A stretch of DNA of 64,000 nucleotides from Acanthochromis polyacanthus (taxonomy: Eukaryota > Chordata > Actinopteri > Pomacentridae): NCBI RefSeq assembly GCF_021347895.1, contig NC_067116.1:37397639-37461638 (forward strand), written 5' to 3'. The translations under genes were made by a program, and so were the position numbers. Under the pieces are notes generated by a model. It was not told the origin of the DNA, did no database searches, and was given only the letters and a program-made list of their open reading frames with translations. Each line of letters starts with the position of its first letter. Position 1 is the first letter of the stretch. Shown piece after piece: positions 12,921 to 24,110 of the stretch.

Positions 12921-13513
12921 TTTAAAGCATTGCAGGCTACAGTTATTCGGAGAGACTCATACAGAGGAGGAACATGGCAAAGAGGTCGTGCGGTGCACAT
13001 TGAGGATTTTAAAATATAACTTTCCAGAGTTTATCACTTTCTTCTCACTCGGGTGGAACCTCAAACCTGCTAACTCTCATAATATTTGTTAGCTGGAGCT
13101 ACTGGCTAGCTATTTGTTATATTTGGACTACAAGCAGCCCACTACTCATTATTGGATCTGGGTGCTGCAAATAAAACAGAGTTATAGATATAGACACACA
13201 CAAGCATTAGGGTGCAGTCAGGTAAACAGAGAATACAGTACAGTCATTTCCAAAACCTGGAAGCCACATCTGAACGCTTTAGAACTTCACTACAAGGAGT
13301 TAAAATGAGAAAAACTTCCTCTAACTTTTCTGTGCAGAGTCTGTTGTTCAGACTCGCCACCACCGGTAATACTGGCTCTAATTTAAAACAAACTAAACCT
13401 CAGCTGGAGGCTAAACGACCCAGTTTCTTGCACGCAAAGTGTGGGCCCCAACTACAAAGTGAAATGCAGTGAACACTGTTAAATCTGCATGCCTTGGAGA
13501 GAAATCAAAGAAA
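12921..13513. other. Arm-1-only sequence before the gap
   Basis: Continues arm 1 beyond the point where arm 2 is cut by the LTR end. I see no gene or recognised repeat in it. If the palindrome extends further, its complement should lie 5' of the element, inside the unsequenced gap. Confidence 0.5.
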
Positions 13514-13538
13514 NNNNNNNNNNNNNNNNNNNNNNNNN
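13514..13538. other. Assembly gap (25 N)
   Basis: 25 N, probably a fixed-size placeholder. Right of it the sequence starts inside the pro/pol linker of the first element copy (equivalent to 28224 of the second), so a 5' LTR, leader and gag of the first unit are missing from the assembly. Confidence 0.95.
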
Positions 13539-16500
13539 CATGACTTCGAACTGGCTGTGCCAGTATTCGGTCACGTCCCTTCGCTGCTGCCTGACCACGG
13601 TAACACGGGGGTGTTATACACCAGACCCTCTAGGGCTATAGCTGTCTTCCACGCCCTCAATCGCTCCCAACAACCTGGTCAGTCGGCATCGACTTGACCG
13701 ATGGCGAGCAGATGGTGGTCCAAACAGCTTCGGTCCTGACTGTCGATTCGGCGCCATCCGCAACGCCGGACTGCGACCGGAACACGACGCACCCTGTACC
13801 GGACGCCAAAGTTGAGTCCACCTTCGCTGCTCAACTACAACAGGTGCTTGTAGAGGCTGATGCTTTACAGACTGACGAAGAGCGCGAAAAGCTTCGTGCA
13901 GTCTTATGCAAGTATCAAGACTCCTTTGCACAAGACTCCTTGACTGCGGGCTGACCGACATCCACTCCGTACGCATCCCAACAGCCCCAACCGCTCCGCA
14001 GTGTTTCGTACGGCAATATAAGATTCCTTTGGCTTCGTATGAGCCTGTCCAAGAAATCATTGACGAACTGTTGGACAAAGGCATCATACGTCCATGCAAC
14101 AGCACTTACTCTGCACCTCTGTGGCCAGTCGTCAAACCAAACGGTAAATGGCGCCTGACCATTGACTACCGCAGACTCAACCAACAGGTGCCGCTGTCAC
14201 GATGGCCCATGACCCGTTTGGAACAGGAACTCCCTAAGGTCAGGGAGGCTAACTACTTCTCCACTCTTGACATCGCCTCGGGGTTCTGGACCATCCCAGT
14301 GCACGCTGAAGACCAACATAAACTCGCTTTCACCTTCCGCAACCGACAATACACCTTCACCAGGTGTCCATTCGGTTATGCCAATTCACCGGCTGAGTTC
14401 AACATCTTCTTGAACAAAGCTTGTCCTGACGCTAACGATCGTGGCACCCTCATATACGTCGACGACGTTTTGATGCGGAGCGCCACGCTCGACCACCACC
14501 TGGCTGAAATTGACCACGTCCTCGGTCAACTCACTAAGGCTGGTGCCAAGATATCGCTGTCCAAATGCCAGTGGTGCAGGACCTCCGTGAACTACGTTGG
14601 TCTTCTAGTAGGGACGCACGGTGTGCGACCCCAGGTCAACCGTGTCCAAGGTGTCATGAATATCAAGGCACCAACCAACCTCACCGAGCTTCGTAGCTTC
14701 CTTGGAATCTGTAACTACTCACGACAATTCATTGAGAATTACTCTGACTTGGCAAAACCCTTAACCGACCTGCTTAAGAAAGACGCACCGTTTGTTTGGT
14801 CTGAACCACACGACCGTGCCATGCAGGCCCTCAAAGACAAACTCTGTACTGCCCCTTGTCTGGCGTACCCAGACTGCGAGAAAGATTTCTACCTTCAGGT
14901 GGGCTTCTCTGACCACTGCTTGAGCTCAGGCCTGTACCAAATACACGACCTGGACAAACGAGTGGTGGCCTACGCCAGTAAAACGCTGTTAGCCCCTGAA
15001 CTGAAGTACACAGACTGTGAAAAAGCTCTGTTAGCCACGGTGTGGGCGGTCAAACACTTCTCCAACTACCTTGGCGGACAAAAGGTGATAGTTGAGACCC
15101 ATCACCAGCCCGTCACCTTTCTGAACAGCCAAAGAATCAGGGATGGTGTTGTGACTAATGCTCGCGTGGCGTCCTGGCTGATGGCGTTGCAAAGTTTCGA
15201 CATGGAGGTCCGCTACGCCCAGAACCAGAAAACCCCTCTGGGTACTGGACTTGCGGAGTGTCAGCGGTGTTCTGATGACACCCCTTCACCAACCGTACCG
15301 GTCGCCGACCCACCGGGCCTCCCTACACTGAACCACCACTACTTTGACCCTAACATCTGTCAGGATATGTTCACGGCTTATGTGGATGGTTGTTCTTTCC
15401 ACCATGACGAACAACCGCAGGCTGGGGTAGGCGTCGTCTGGGTCAACGACTCCCCATGCCAACCGCAGCACTTCCAGCTGGGACCTCAGTCGTCCCAGTA
15501 CGCCGAAATAGCGGCCATATTGATCTTGCTTCAGATGGCCGTGACGCACAAGGTGCAGGCACTGGTCATCTGCACTGACTCCAACTACGCCCGGCTGAGT
15601 TTCTCTTGCCACCTGCCTCTGTGGCGCCGTAATGGGTTTCGCACCTCTAACGGCAAGCCCGTGAAACACAAGGAGTTGTTCATGGCCTGTGACCACATCG
15701 TCACTACCCATGACATGCAACTCTACTGGAAGAAGGTCAGGGGTCACTCCCGCACCCCTGGCCCCGACAAAGAGTTTAACGATCTGGCTGACGTCTTGGC
15801 CAAGAGGGGCGCCCTCACAGGAACCCCGTGGGTCTTTGTCCCGCCAGAGCCAACCGTCCCCGGCCTGGACACCCTCCCACCCGCCCTAGGTGACGCCCCA
15901 ACCACCCTTAGCGTCTGTGTGGTGACTCGCGCTCAAGCCGCAGCTCCCCAACCTGCCCCGGACCCCAGATCGGTCCCCCTTGCTTGGTCCGAATCTGATC
16001 TCGTTGCTTTGCAGTCTGTTGACCCCGCCATCCGCATGATGGTTCTCCACCTAACCGATCCTGCCACCCATACCCTCCTGGACTCTGACCTCGACTCTGT
16101 GCCCGACTTGAAACACCTCTTTACTGTCCGCTCCTCGCTGAAGGTGCTCATGGGCCTGCTGGTTTATGTTTCCGACCCACTCACATCACCTGCGTTCGTG
16201 GTGCCTCGTAACCACAGGGGGGTGATGCTTACATACGCCCATGACTCACCATGTGCGGGTCACAGAGGAACAGAAGCCACTCATGCTGCACTCCGACAGG
16301 TAGCCTATTGGCCACACATGCGGAAAGACGTTGCAGACTACATCAAAGGTTGCTTGGTCTGTTGCCAGTTCCAACCAACCAATGCAACGCACAGGGCTCC
16401 CCTACAACGGAGGGGCATCTCCTTTCCATGGTCAGATCTCCAAATCGACTGGGTGGGGCCTCTCACCAAATCAGCCAGAGGCAACAAATACTTTCTGACA

Positions 16501-17373
16501 GTAACATGCGCCTTCACCAAATGGGTGGAAGGCCTGCCAGCGCCAAATGACACCGCTCAAACCACTGCAGTGCTACTGATGAACCACATCTTCTCTCGGT
16601 TCGGTCTCCCCACGCGCATAGACTCAGACAGGGGAACACACTTCACTGCTGAAGTCACTCAACAACTCTGGCAAACGCTCGGCATAAAGGCCAACCTTCA
16701 TGTCAGTCACCACCCCCAAGCGTCTGGACAGGTAGAAAGGGCCAACCGAACAGTGGTTGGCATCCTAAAGAAATACGTGGCAACGAACCACAGAGACTGG
16801 GATGTCAAGCTACCTTTGGTCCTAATGGCCATCCGAGCAACTCCACACACCTCGACTGGAGTCTCGCCTTTTGAAATGATGACGGGTAGACAAATGACTC
16901 TTCCCCTCCACCTGCTCTACCAACCAGGTGAGGCCTGTGTGGCCACAGCCTACACAACTCACCAATACATGACTGATCTAAGCGAACACCTGAAGGCCAC
17001 CTTCGCTTTCGCCCAACAAAACCTCAGCAAGAGTGTAGAAGGGCGCAAAGCCTACTACGACCAAAAAGCTTCCCAAAGCGAACTCCAAGTGGGGGACAAA
17101 GTCTGGTACTACAACTTTTTCCAGCCAGCTGGAAATGCCAAACAAAGTACTGGCAGACTCACTCGGAAGTTCCTCCCTCGCTGGTCCGGCCCCTACATGA
17201 TCACAGACAAACTCTCCCCTGTGGTCTACAGAATTAGGATCAGCAAAGGTCGGAAAGAACCCCAGTTCAAATGGGTACACAGAAACCAGATCAAACCACA
17301 CAAGAGCCTTGCAAACATCCCTGAGAACAACGACACCCCTGACCAAAATCAGACCTCAGTGACTAAAGATTAA
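13539..17373 (+). CDS. pol: pol of element copy 1 (5'-truncated by gap)
   Basis: Encodes the end of the pro-RT linker, RT (YVDD at about 14456), a dead RNase H-like tether, a second RNase H (AYVDG at about 15378) and integrase with its zinc-binding HHCC region, DDE residues (about 16447, 16624 and 16733) and a GPY/F module (WSGPY at about 17183). The frame is open from 13906 to the TAA at 17371-17373. Between about 13650 and 14005 several 1-2 nt differences from copy 2 break the frame. They cluster within 500 bp of the gap and may be contig-end errors. Unlike copy 2, the RNase H-integrase junction (about 15898) is continuous. The product would act in reverse transcription and integration. Confidence 0.9.
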
Positions 17374-17537
17374 CTGACAACTAGTTATACGGTCGAATCC
17401 AAACATAGGACCCGGAAATAGGAAGAAGTTAAACAAATACCTCAGAGACGCCTCTAAACTAGTTAGAACAGGTGACTCGTCCTCAGTCAAGTGCCCTACT
17501 AACGTTGTTAATGATCACTAACGACCCCATAAACAAC

Positions 17538-17548
17538 AAAGTGGGGGT
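17538..17548 (+). promoter_or_regulatory. Internal polypurine tract copy between pol and env (copy 1)
   Basis: AAAGTGGGGGT is identical to the first 11 bases of the 3' polypurine tract at 19756 (AAAGTGGGGGTA). It sits between the pol stop and the env start, and the same match occurs at 32232-32242. It may be an extra plus-strand primer site or chance. Confidence 0.35.
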
Positions 17549-17598
17549 TAAAATTTAATTACCAGCCTGATCATCCGCGATTCCCTAACCTTGTATAT

Positions 17599-19427
17599 AT
17601 GTCTTTCGATAGGATGATCTGGCTGCTCACTATCTTGATGCTTGGATGGATTGTGGTCCCGGCGCACCCTGAAGTTGTTGAGCCAGGACCCGCCTCAGGG
17701 ATTTTTCTACAAGAACAATCCGGCTTGTTGATAACAAACTGCCGGCTGCACACACAGAAAGTGTTTGTCCGGTTCCACCCAGAGACGGTATGTAAACGAC
17801 ACGTCTCCACCACGGCCAAGATGACCTCATGGGCGGGAATCCGCTGGAACAAAGAGGTCATCACCCATGCTGAAATAGACATTACTCATGTACTAACCCA
17901 ATTACAGAAATTTACAATCACCCGTTCAGAACTAACCGGTATCAATAGGCGCGAAAAACGGTTCATTGGAACGCTACTAACTGCAGCTTCCGCCTTGGGT
18001 TCGTTATTTAGTCTGGGAGTCTCCGCGGTTAACGCTGTGAACATCGCCGCCGTTAAACGACATATCGGTGAACTCCAAGCCGAAATTCCTGTAATCCAGG
18101 AACAAATGGACCGGCAACGCGACCAATTACAGACCATCGGCAAAACCTTACAGGGCACCGTACTAGTGCTTAACACTCAGAGCGAAGTCCTGCTAAAAAC
18201 CACTGGTGCCGTAGACGCCTTATTATCCGTTCTACAGGTTGACTATGCTCACACCCAACTGGTAACCATGTTAATGTCCGACATGCTCCGTGATATCAGC
18301 TCATCGGTAGACAGTCTGGCAATGGGCAGGATTCCTCCTTACCTTGTCCCACTCTCACTAGTACAGGACCTCTTAGCAACAGCCACAAGAGACACCGTAA
18401 CCCCCTTGCAAGCTCATCTTGCATACACCTTAGGTAGTGCAGTACCTATCTATGTCGATCCGGAGGTTAGGGAGATGGCTTTTATCATTAACCTCCCAAT
18501 AGTGGCAAATGAGAACATTTACCGACTAAAAGATGTAATCAATGTTGGATCCTGGCAGGGTGAGACTCACGTTAAAGTGCACACCCCACAGGTAGTAGCC
18601 TATCATGACAGTAATCCCGGACTTTATCTCGCTCCAAATTTACGAATGTGCACCCTCACCAAAGACATACACTACCTGTGTCCCAGCAAACCATTTGTAC
18701 GAGACAATACTGATGGAATTTGTGGACTCAAACCCATGACCAGAGAGTCACAGTGTCCTACAACCGTGACCCCCAGACACCAAAGTATTGAAACACACGC
18801 TGAGATCGTAGGTAACCGATGGCTGGTCAATTCTCCAGACAAAAGCGCCATCCTAGCCTATGATCGACATGAGACCTCCTCTCGCGTTGAGTTACCAAGC
18901 CAAACCATATGGGTCGATGTTCCTGAAGGTGCTATCTTCCATATCGGTGATCTGGCCCTCTACCACCTACATCCTGACCAATACGAGAGTGAAATTGAAA
19001 TTTCTGATTTCTTCAACAAACACACATTAGAATTGGATTCACAAACCATCAACCAAATTAAATACGAAGGCACTCAAGTTATTGACGTGGGTCCTGTTGA
19101 TAACGTTCTTAAAGAGATTGCCTCACATGCAAAAACACCCCATCAACCACTGATGTACTCCTGGTCGACTCCAGATACAGTACTAGCAATCTGTGTAGGC
19201 CTAGGATACTTAGTCGTTTCGGTATAGCTTTCTTTTATGCGAAACGCACTAAGAATCTTCAGTGCCAGCTAACTCAACAAACCAATAGACTCAATAGAAT
19301 CTTTAAACGCAAGAACCTAGGAACTGATCGTACATCAAGAGAACTTGATGACATCGAAGTACATCATGAACTAGGAAACGAAGATGCATTCAATAACCCC
19401 GCCATTCTCGAACTAGCCTTTGGCTAA
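17599..19427 (+). pseudogene. env: env of element copy 1, frame broken near the C-terminus
   Basis: Starts at ATG 17599 with a hydrophobic signal segment, RREKR cleavage site and fusion-peptide-like stretch as in copy 2. The open frame ends at 19227 after 542 residues. Relative to copy 2 it is one base shorter in a T run near 19216, inside the membrane-anchor codons, so the rest of the anchor and the cytoplasmic tail (to TAA 19425-19427) are out of frame. Otherwise nearly identical to copy 2. A single-base homopolymer difference could be a sequencing error. Confidence 0.85.
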
Positions 19428-19628
19428 AATAACATTCTAATCCTGATTTAACATTTCTGTAGGGACTCACCTTTTAGAAATGATGTACATAAATTTAGTT
19501 TCATTTAATTCTTCTAGAGCCCGTAGGTCTTATGTACTTTATTAGAATCTTAACTCTTACACTTTACAGATTATCGAATAATAGGTGGTACTGGAGCTAA
19601 CCAACTAACCGTTAGGTTTTTTTTTTAG

Positions 19629-19873
19629 TTATTAGTATACTAACATTTGACATCAACCATAGTCAGGTCAGCACCTGTTGTGCCTTTGTGTTCCTGACGA
19701 CCTCGGATGTTCCCGATTTGGTTGGACCGAAGTTCCTGGACAGCAACATCGTTCCAAAGTGGGGGTATGTAGTCAACATCCAGCTTCAAGAGGCCCCAGA
19801 CATTCCACAGGAACATCATCTCACAGGAAAAACAAAACTCTCTCCTCTCAGAAAGCTTAAACAAACAAACTAA
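19629..19873 (+). other. Possible spliced accessory exon before/into the LTR (copy 1)
   Basis: A long T run ending in TTTTTTAG (about 19617-19628), preceded by CTAAC-type branch-point candidates (GCTAACCAACTAACCG), makes a strong-looking splice acceptor. The frame after it stays open to a TAA at 19871-19873, crossing the polypurine tract into U3, and contains DVPDLVGPKFLDSN. There is no ATG, so it would need an upstream exon. The copy-2 equivalent (34325-34632) is longer because that TAA codon differs. No homolog recognised. Confidence 0.25.
19756..19767 (+). promoter_or_regulatory. 3' polypurine tract, copy 1
   Basis: AAAGTGGGGGTA directly abuts TGTAGTC, the predicted LTR start. This placement fixes the U3 border. 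Confidence 0.75.
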
Positions 19874-20904
19874 GAGCCCCAAAGTGGATTTTTATGGCTT
19901 CAGAGACATCTGCACCTTTCACCAAAAGCCTCGTAAAATTCATTTACGGTGACCTGTGATCTGACTAGGAGAAAACCCCCCTTTTTCAGACTCTCACATG
20001 GATTGTTGTATTTGCATGTTTTCTTGTATTCCTACCTTCACGAAAGACACTAAGACCCCTTGCAGAGAAGTGGAAGGGGACACAAATGTTTCACACCTTC
20101 CTAAATTTGCATCTAAAGGACTGTTTATTCCCTTTTGGTTCCTATCCTTTGATTAACTGAACTCATCTTCACAGACGCCATGCAGTCTCCCTCCCTCACG
20201 ATCAGATACTGAGAGTCATAAATATCTAAGGACCTTTCCGTCACCCCGGGAGGGCTGCAGAAAGACACTCAGTCTGTTTGATGCCAATAAGGACTCTCTT
20301 TCTAAAAATTGTGCTTCTGAAATTTTGTTTGTGATTTTGAAGATATCAAAGTTGAAATAATAATTTGTTATACATGTTAGTCCAACTCCGACGTCTCTAG
20401 CATATTTCTGTCCTGAGATGTTAATTCTGAAAGTTTATTGTCTGCCTAACCCATTTCTTCCACAGTTCAACATTGCCCCCTATTGACGTCGGAATGCCAT
20501 GACATTATCAAGGATTTCACTGAAATTAATCATAAAAGTGTGTTTTATACAGGTCGAAAAGAGTTGGAAATTGTTTCTTTACCTCCTTATGTACACCATG
20601 TTGTCTTATGTACACTGTGACCCACATAATCATTAGATAGAGTACACAAACCTATGATTAAACAAATAACTCACATATTTCTAGTAGCTAGAATGTTCTA
20701 TCGTGTTATACACTTTGATTGTGTTAAAAGTAGTGTTCTGGATTATGACAGAGTAAACAGATCGTTTTGTTTGCGCGTTTTAATATTGTTAATTCACTAT
20801 CTGATCAGCTCTAATCTCCCATCCGGAGCCCACAGGAGGGGGGAGCCCCCAGAGTGTCAGACTCGCGCCTAAACTCCTAGGTACCCTCCTCCTCTAGCCA
20901 AAAC

Positions 20905-20910
20905 TATAAG
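20905..20910 (+). promoter_or_regulatory. LTR TATA box
   Basis: TATAAG in AAACTATAAGAAGC, in both LTR copies (35600-35605 in the second). The predicted transcript start is about 25-30 bp downstream, near 20935, setting the U3/R border. Confidence 0.55.
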
Positions 20911-21551
20911 AAGCTTCACGTTTCTTTGTTCGCTCTCTTCCTCTTTTTCGCTTTGTTCGACCCTGACGATCTTAAACTACGCTAAGCGAATCTTCCTTTT
21001 TCTTTAGGCGCGCCCTGTTTGTTCTTTTTCCACTTTCCAAACTTCGCAGCTATAGAGGCTGGCACTCTATTAGCCACAACTTCTTATTCAATTTTTCTTT
21101 TTGTTCAGAATAGATATTTTTGTTCATCTCCAACAACCAGATCTACAATTTTGTTTTATTTACGATTTAATTTTGATAGGAACCAATTCGATTCTGTTCC
21201 GTCGCTTTTATCATTCCCCGCTGAAGAGTTCCAGTCTGTTCGGCCCTCACCTATACCTGACCGGCAGAAATAGAACGTGAGCCTTCAGCCTCCAAATAAT
21301 TATTTTTGACAAAATCAACCCAGAAGGACGCCGGCTGTTTCAGCCCTCGCCACCGCCAGCTGACCACCAGACGAACCGGGTCAAGCCAGACCCCTAGGAC
21401 ACGCGAGGTTCGAAGTAGACAGGACGACGAAGCGTTGCCATAGCAGCCAAACAGCGCAGCTACCGAGCCGACTCTCGAACTCAACGAGGGCCGTTGCACA
21501 GCAACCCGTCCCAGTCTCTGAGCTTCGTGTGATCCCTCTTCTCCAACGCAA

Positions 21552-21558
21552 AGTAAGA
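21552..21558 (+). promoter_or_regulatory. Candidate splice donor inside R
   Basis: GCAAAGTAAGACC contains a good donor (cut before GTAAGA at 21553). It lies downstream of the predicted transcript start and would place the env splice donor inside the LTR rather than in the leader, as in foamy viruses. Same in the second LTR at 36248. Sequence-only prediction. Confidence 0.35.
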
Positions 21559-21859
21559 CCAGCTGACGGGTGATCTAAACTAATGGTTGATGTCAAAAAT
21601 AATAGCTTGATTTAATATTAATCACTCCGTTTGATCACTCACCGTCGTTCATATTCTAAATTGTTAAACTCCTCGATATTTGTTTTTCACGGTCTGATTA
21701 CTCAGTGCCATAATCTCAGATTAGAAATGCAAACATAAATAATCTACACACACACAGACACACACACACCCGCACCTACACCACACACATACACCCACAG
21801 CATTTATCTATTCCATATTTGTCACTGTATTAATTCCTGTGTTTATCATTATATTGGTT

Positions 21860-21865
21860 AATAAA
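21860..21865 (+). terminator. LTR polyadenylation signal
   Basis: AATAAA in GGTTAATAAATATC, about 950 bp after the predicted start site. It is the only good signal in the R/U5 part of the LTR. The equivalent in the second LTR is 36536-36541. Confidence 0.6.
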
Positions 21866-22131
21866 TATCTTTCATTTAGACCAAAATTACAGTCTCTTTT
21901 ACATTCATGTGTGTTGACTGGGGTCAATGTTTTTCGAGGATTCTCGACATTCAGATATTAGACTGACTAACTTATCAAATTTATCAATCCATTAATAATA
22001 TTTTTATTAAGATTGATTAATAATTTCCCGGTAGACTCAACTCCGGGTGGTGCCCCAATTACGGTAATAGAATATCAACGAGTGCAGACTTATTAAATTA
22101 ACGTTTAATAAGGCAATATTGCTACATATTT

Positions 22132-22148
22132 TGGTGCCCCGTGTGAGG
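22132..22148 (+). promoter_or_regulatory. Primer binding site, elongator tRNA-Met
   Basis: TGGTGCCCCGTGTGAGG begins 5 bp after the LTR end and, from my knowledge of the tRNA, is a 17-nt perfect complement to the 3' end of vertebrate elongator tRNA-Met (ending CCTCACACGGGGCACCA). It is the primer site for minus-strand DNA synthesis and proves that 22126 is the end of a 5' LTR. Confidence 0.85.
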
Positions 22149-22456
22149 CGAAAAAGAATACCCTGTCCTCACATCTGAACGTTAAATTGAACTGTAACTC
22201 TTCATTCACATCTACTCCTGATTCATTACCATCGAGTGTGAGCATAATGTCTTTTCTTTGAGCTATATTGTGCATATTTCTGTGCACGAAACTGTTTCTA
22301 TTCGCTTGAGATTCATATCGTTGCTAAACGTTGCTAAATCGTCTCTCTGTGCTCTGAACGTTCCCTGCCGTGGAACGCCGTTTGACAGGTCACGTGTCAA
22401 AACAAATCGCACGTGGAAGCTGCAGTAAGCTGTGTTTTATTATTATTATTACGAAA

Positions 22457-22780
22457 TACGCCGCCGCGCGTAACTTTTTGATTAACCTAATCATCGTGTT
22501 GGATCAGAATCTTATGAAAACTGTTAGGATTAGCCTTGAGCTGTTTGTGGAAAGCTGGTTTACCAGTGTGTTGCTAGAGACGCCGTCGTGCGTGAGTTTG
22601 AATAATTTAGCCATCGTGCTGTATCTGAATCTTATTAAAATTGCTTGATTAGCTCCCTGAGCTGTTTTTGGAAAGCTTTGTTCTCGTGGTACCATTTAGT
22701 TTCCTGGGACGCCGCTGTGCGTGTTGCTAAGTAGCTTAGCCATTTGTGCTTGATTAGCCTTTGAGCTATAATAGAATTTG
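22457..22780 (+). repeat. ~125-nt tandem repeats in the leader
   Basis: Three units begin ACGCCGC/ACGCCGT near 22459, 22579 and 22708. Each continues with a GTGCGT-like run, an AGCCAT(C/T)GTGCT-type block, TGATTAGC and GAGCTGTTT(T/G)TGGAAAGCT (the third is shorter). The copies are diverged. Confidence 0.6.
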
Positions 22781-23399
22781 TCGACTTGAATTTATGATTA
22801 TAAGGCCTTCTGGTAAAAGACGATTTGCCTGCTGAAGCTCCAGAAGTCGTTATTTTGCCCTGAATAAGGTTGAACCATATTGTGATGAATCCGAATCGTT
22901 TGATCTATTCAGAAACCGGATTGTACTCGGCTTAGCTAACCGAGTGGACAACCGGCTGCTTTGATTTAGCGTCTCTGTGTCTCATTCCTGACACACATTC
23001 AGTGCTTAGTGAAACGGAATCTAAGCTGGTTTAAAATTCGTGATTGACGCTTGGGACACACTGTGTCATTTTATTGAGAGCCGCCGTGCTACTCTGTCGT
23101 TAGCCGCCGAGCTAACTAGCGTTAGCCGCCTTGGACCGGCAGCCCCAATCCATAATATCGGGGATACCCCCGCTGGCCACAAACAACAACAAAGCAAGTG
23201 GCACCATCTGCTGGCTGTTTTGAGTTATTGCATTTAAAGCTGAATTTTTTTTTTCTCTCCATTGATTGCTGCATGTTTGTCTGAATACTAATGCATGCAC
23301 ATGAGAGCTCATAAATAGCGATTAAAACGCATTTTGATTGAAAAGCATAACTGACTTTGAATATACAACTGAGCTGTTGTAATTAACTCCTATTATTAA

Positions 23400-24110
23400 C
23401 GATTTTCAGAATTTATTCAACTATTGTTGGCCCACTGTTTGAGGAAATCCTCTTTGTTTTAATCCTATTTAGCCAACTATTGAAAGAAACAAAACAAAAG
23501 AAAGCCTGATTAAATTTAGTTCTACTTGACTCACTTTTGGAAATCTTATTTTTGAATTTTATTCTACCTCACCTATTATTGAAAAAAAAAAAAATCATTA
23601 AATCTTTTTCAATTACAATTCACTTATCATTTGAAAAAAAAACATTTTTATTCTCTTTTGTTTAATTATATTCAACCCTATCGGGAAAAATTAATCTCTT
23701 TCTTACATTCCTTTCTTAATTCTACTTCACGTATTATTGAAAAAAATTATTGTCTTTTGACTAAATTCTCTTCAATCCTATCAGAACTTCATTTGTTTTA
23801 TTAAAATTTTAATTCTACCTTACCTACCATTGAAAAAGTAAATAAAAATAATTTGAATTCTACTCAACCCACTCTTGAAAAGAAAAAAAAAAGATTTTTA
23901 ATTTTCTAATTCTATTTAAACCACTTGTTAAGAAAAAACAAAACAAAAACAAACAACCTTTTTAAAGTTTCTGTCACCTACTATTAAAAATAATAACAAT
24001 AATCTTATTGCTCTTTTTATTCTACTTTGCCTACTATTGGAATTTTTATTTTTTTTTTATTAATTTTTTTTCGAGTCTATTTTACTTGCTATTGAAAAAA
24101 AAAACAATAC
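23400..24110 (+). repeat. Degenerate ~65-75-nt repeats in the leader
   Basis: A recurring pattern of TTCTACTT(C)A(C)C followed by CTATTATTGAAAAAA and a T-rich stretch, about ten times with much variation. Each unit alternates a pyrimidine-rich and an A-rich half, which could pair. Confidence 0.5.

Larger units (their letters stand above)
19768..22126 (+). repeat. Shared LTR (3' LTR of copy 1, 5' LTR of copy 2)
   Basis: 2359 bp, beginning TGTAGTCAAC and ending TTGCTACA, giving a TGTAG/CTACA terminal inverted repeat. The polypurine tract abuts the left end, and the primer binding site starts 5 bp after the right end. A TATA box (20905), polyA signal (21860) and CA-rich tract (about 21748-21800) lie inside. 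Compared with the other LTR (34464-36802) I see roughly 20 differences plus a CA-tract length change. The LTR is unusually long, mainly because of an ~1.1-kb U3 and ~0.95-kb R. Confidence 0.88.

Noticed and set aside
13906..17373. Long antisense frames over pol (for example 15286-15747, 16978-17346, 29970-30431)
   Set aside because: They mirror the codon structure of pol, occur identically in both copies and have no domains; shadows.
20056..20080. Alternative polypurine tract GAGAAGTGGAAGGGGA as LTR border
   Set aside because: The next TG is several bases away and gives no inverted repeat with the CTACA end; TGTAG at 19768 with its adjoining tract fits better.
21019..21273. 84-codon frame inside the LTR R region
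   Set aside because: No ATG start and a biased composition; preserved in both LTRs only because they are nearly identical.
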